From contig CAZUCY010000110.1 in NCBI GenBank assembly GCA_964618785.1, positions 1 through 12,347 of the forward strand: DNA of 12,347 bases. The letters run 5' to 3'. The first letter of the stretch is position 1. The number at the start of each line of letters is the position of its first letter. Shown piece after piece: positions 12,247-12,347 of this stretch. The notes beneath the pieces are model-generated. The model was given only the letters and a program-made list of their open reading frames with translations, had not been told where the DNA came from and did no database searches. Made by a program: the position numbers and the translations under genes. The DNA is from FEN-1297 sp964618785 (lineage in GTDB: Bacteria > Bacteroidota > Ignavibacteria > Ignavibacteriales > Ignavibacteriaceae).

Positions 12247-12273
12247 AGGTTACCTATATTATGACCTAACGAC
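12247..12273 (-). repeat. IS right terminal inverted repeat
   Basis: Read on the minus strand it begins GTCGTTAGGTCATAATA and ends AGGTAACC. It stands 19 nt upstream of the transposase start, so it probably also contains the promoter. Confidence 0.75.
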
Positions 12274-12327
12274 CTTTTTCCAAACTTGTTTGGCTTACCT
12301 TATTTATGAACCAATGCGTATAAACTT

Positions 12328-12347
12328 TCTACGTAAAAACACGTAGA
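12328..12347. promoter_or_regulatory. Inverted repeat at the window end, candidate operator or hairpin
   Basis: TCTACGT (12328-12334) and ACGTAGA (12341-12347) are perfect 7-bp arms around AAAAAC. The repeat ends exactly at the window edge, so its context cannot be judged. Spaced ACGT half-sites of this kind suit a dimeric response regulator. Confidence 0.3.

Larger units (their letters stand above)
10921..12273 (-). mobile_element. Complete 1353-bp insertion sequence with rve-type DDE transposase
   Basis: The element is bounded by imperfect inverted repeats at 10921-10949 and 12247-12273. The shared core is TAGGTCATAATA followed by AGGTAACC; the left end reads GTCGTGTTAGG and the right end, reversed, GTCGTTAGG, so they differ by a 2-nt indel. 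One transposase gene on the minus strand fills most of the element, with its 5' end 46 bp from the right terminus. About 135 bp of AT-rich DNA separate the gene's stop from the left repeat. A CTT triplet flanks both ends. The intact gene and ends suggest a recent or still active insertion. I could not assign it to a named IS family with confidence. Confidence 0.8.

Overview
The window looks like chromosomal DNA from a member of the Ignavibacteriota/Bacteroidota-Chlorobi group, most likely an Ignavibacteriales-type anaerobe. The best evidence is the secreted protein at 7886-9847, whose C-terminus is a type IX secretion sorting domain opening with the QNFPNPFNPST motif typical of that lineage. 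The DNA is AT-rich, initiation includes TTG codons, and no rRNA, tRNA or CRISPR array was seen.

Positions 1-5141 form a redox/sulfur-type neighbourhood. On the minus strand a MerR regulator with a cysteine-rich 'two-CW' tail (981-1421) is followed 31 nt later by an octaheme cytochrome c of the tetrathionate-reductase (OTR) family (1-949, cut by the window edge). Divergent from them is a YeiH-family putative sulfate exporter (1575-2345) with a degraded 3' end. Next come a small DUF6132 membrane-protein gene (2382-2555, minus) and a TlpA-like thioredoxin (about 2550-2990, plus). These two meet head to head and neither has a canonical start, which suggests a deletion took both 5' ends. An operon of a DUF134 regulator (3188-3622), a NifX/NifB-type metallocofactor-binding protein (3591-3962) and a DUF2892 membrane protein (4041-4223) follows. 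It is preceded by a good promoter and a perfect 16-bp palindrome at the expected transcription start. A SAM-dependent methyltransferase (4350-4892) and a second, frameshifted DUF6132 copy (4964-5141) close the region on the minus strand.

Positions 5142-7885 are sparser. They hold a secreted alpha/beta hydrolase (5475-6374, minus), a broken 5' fragment of a GH127/DUF1680 glycoside hydrolase (6633-7190, minus), a possible 42-residue membrane miniprotein (7520-7648), a consensus-like promoter and several hairpins.

Positions 7886-10915 hold two secreted-protein genes, the large beta-propeller-like T9SS cargo and a 141-residue protein resembling surface-adhesin E (10319-10744). Each has one copy of a 41-nt stem-loop repeat 153-180 nt upstream of its start and one copy of a 48-nt repeat downstream. 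This duplicated layout is the least explained structure in the window.

Positions 10921-12273 are a complete 1353-bp insertion sequence with a DDE (rve-type) transposase, imperfect terminal inverted repeats and a possible 3-bp target duplication. It sits 5 bp beyond the second 48-nt repeat. The last bases of the window form a perfect 7-bp-arm inverted repeat.

All functional calls come from reading translated sequence and remembered family features; no database search was made.
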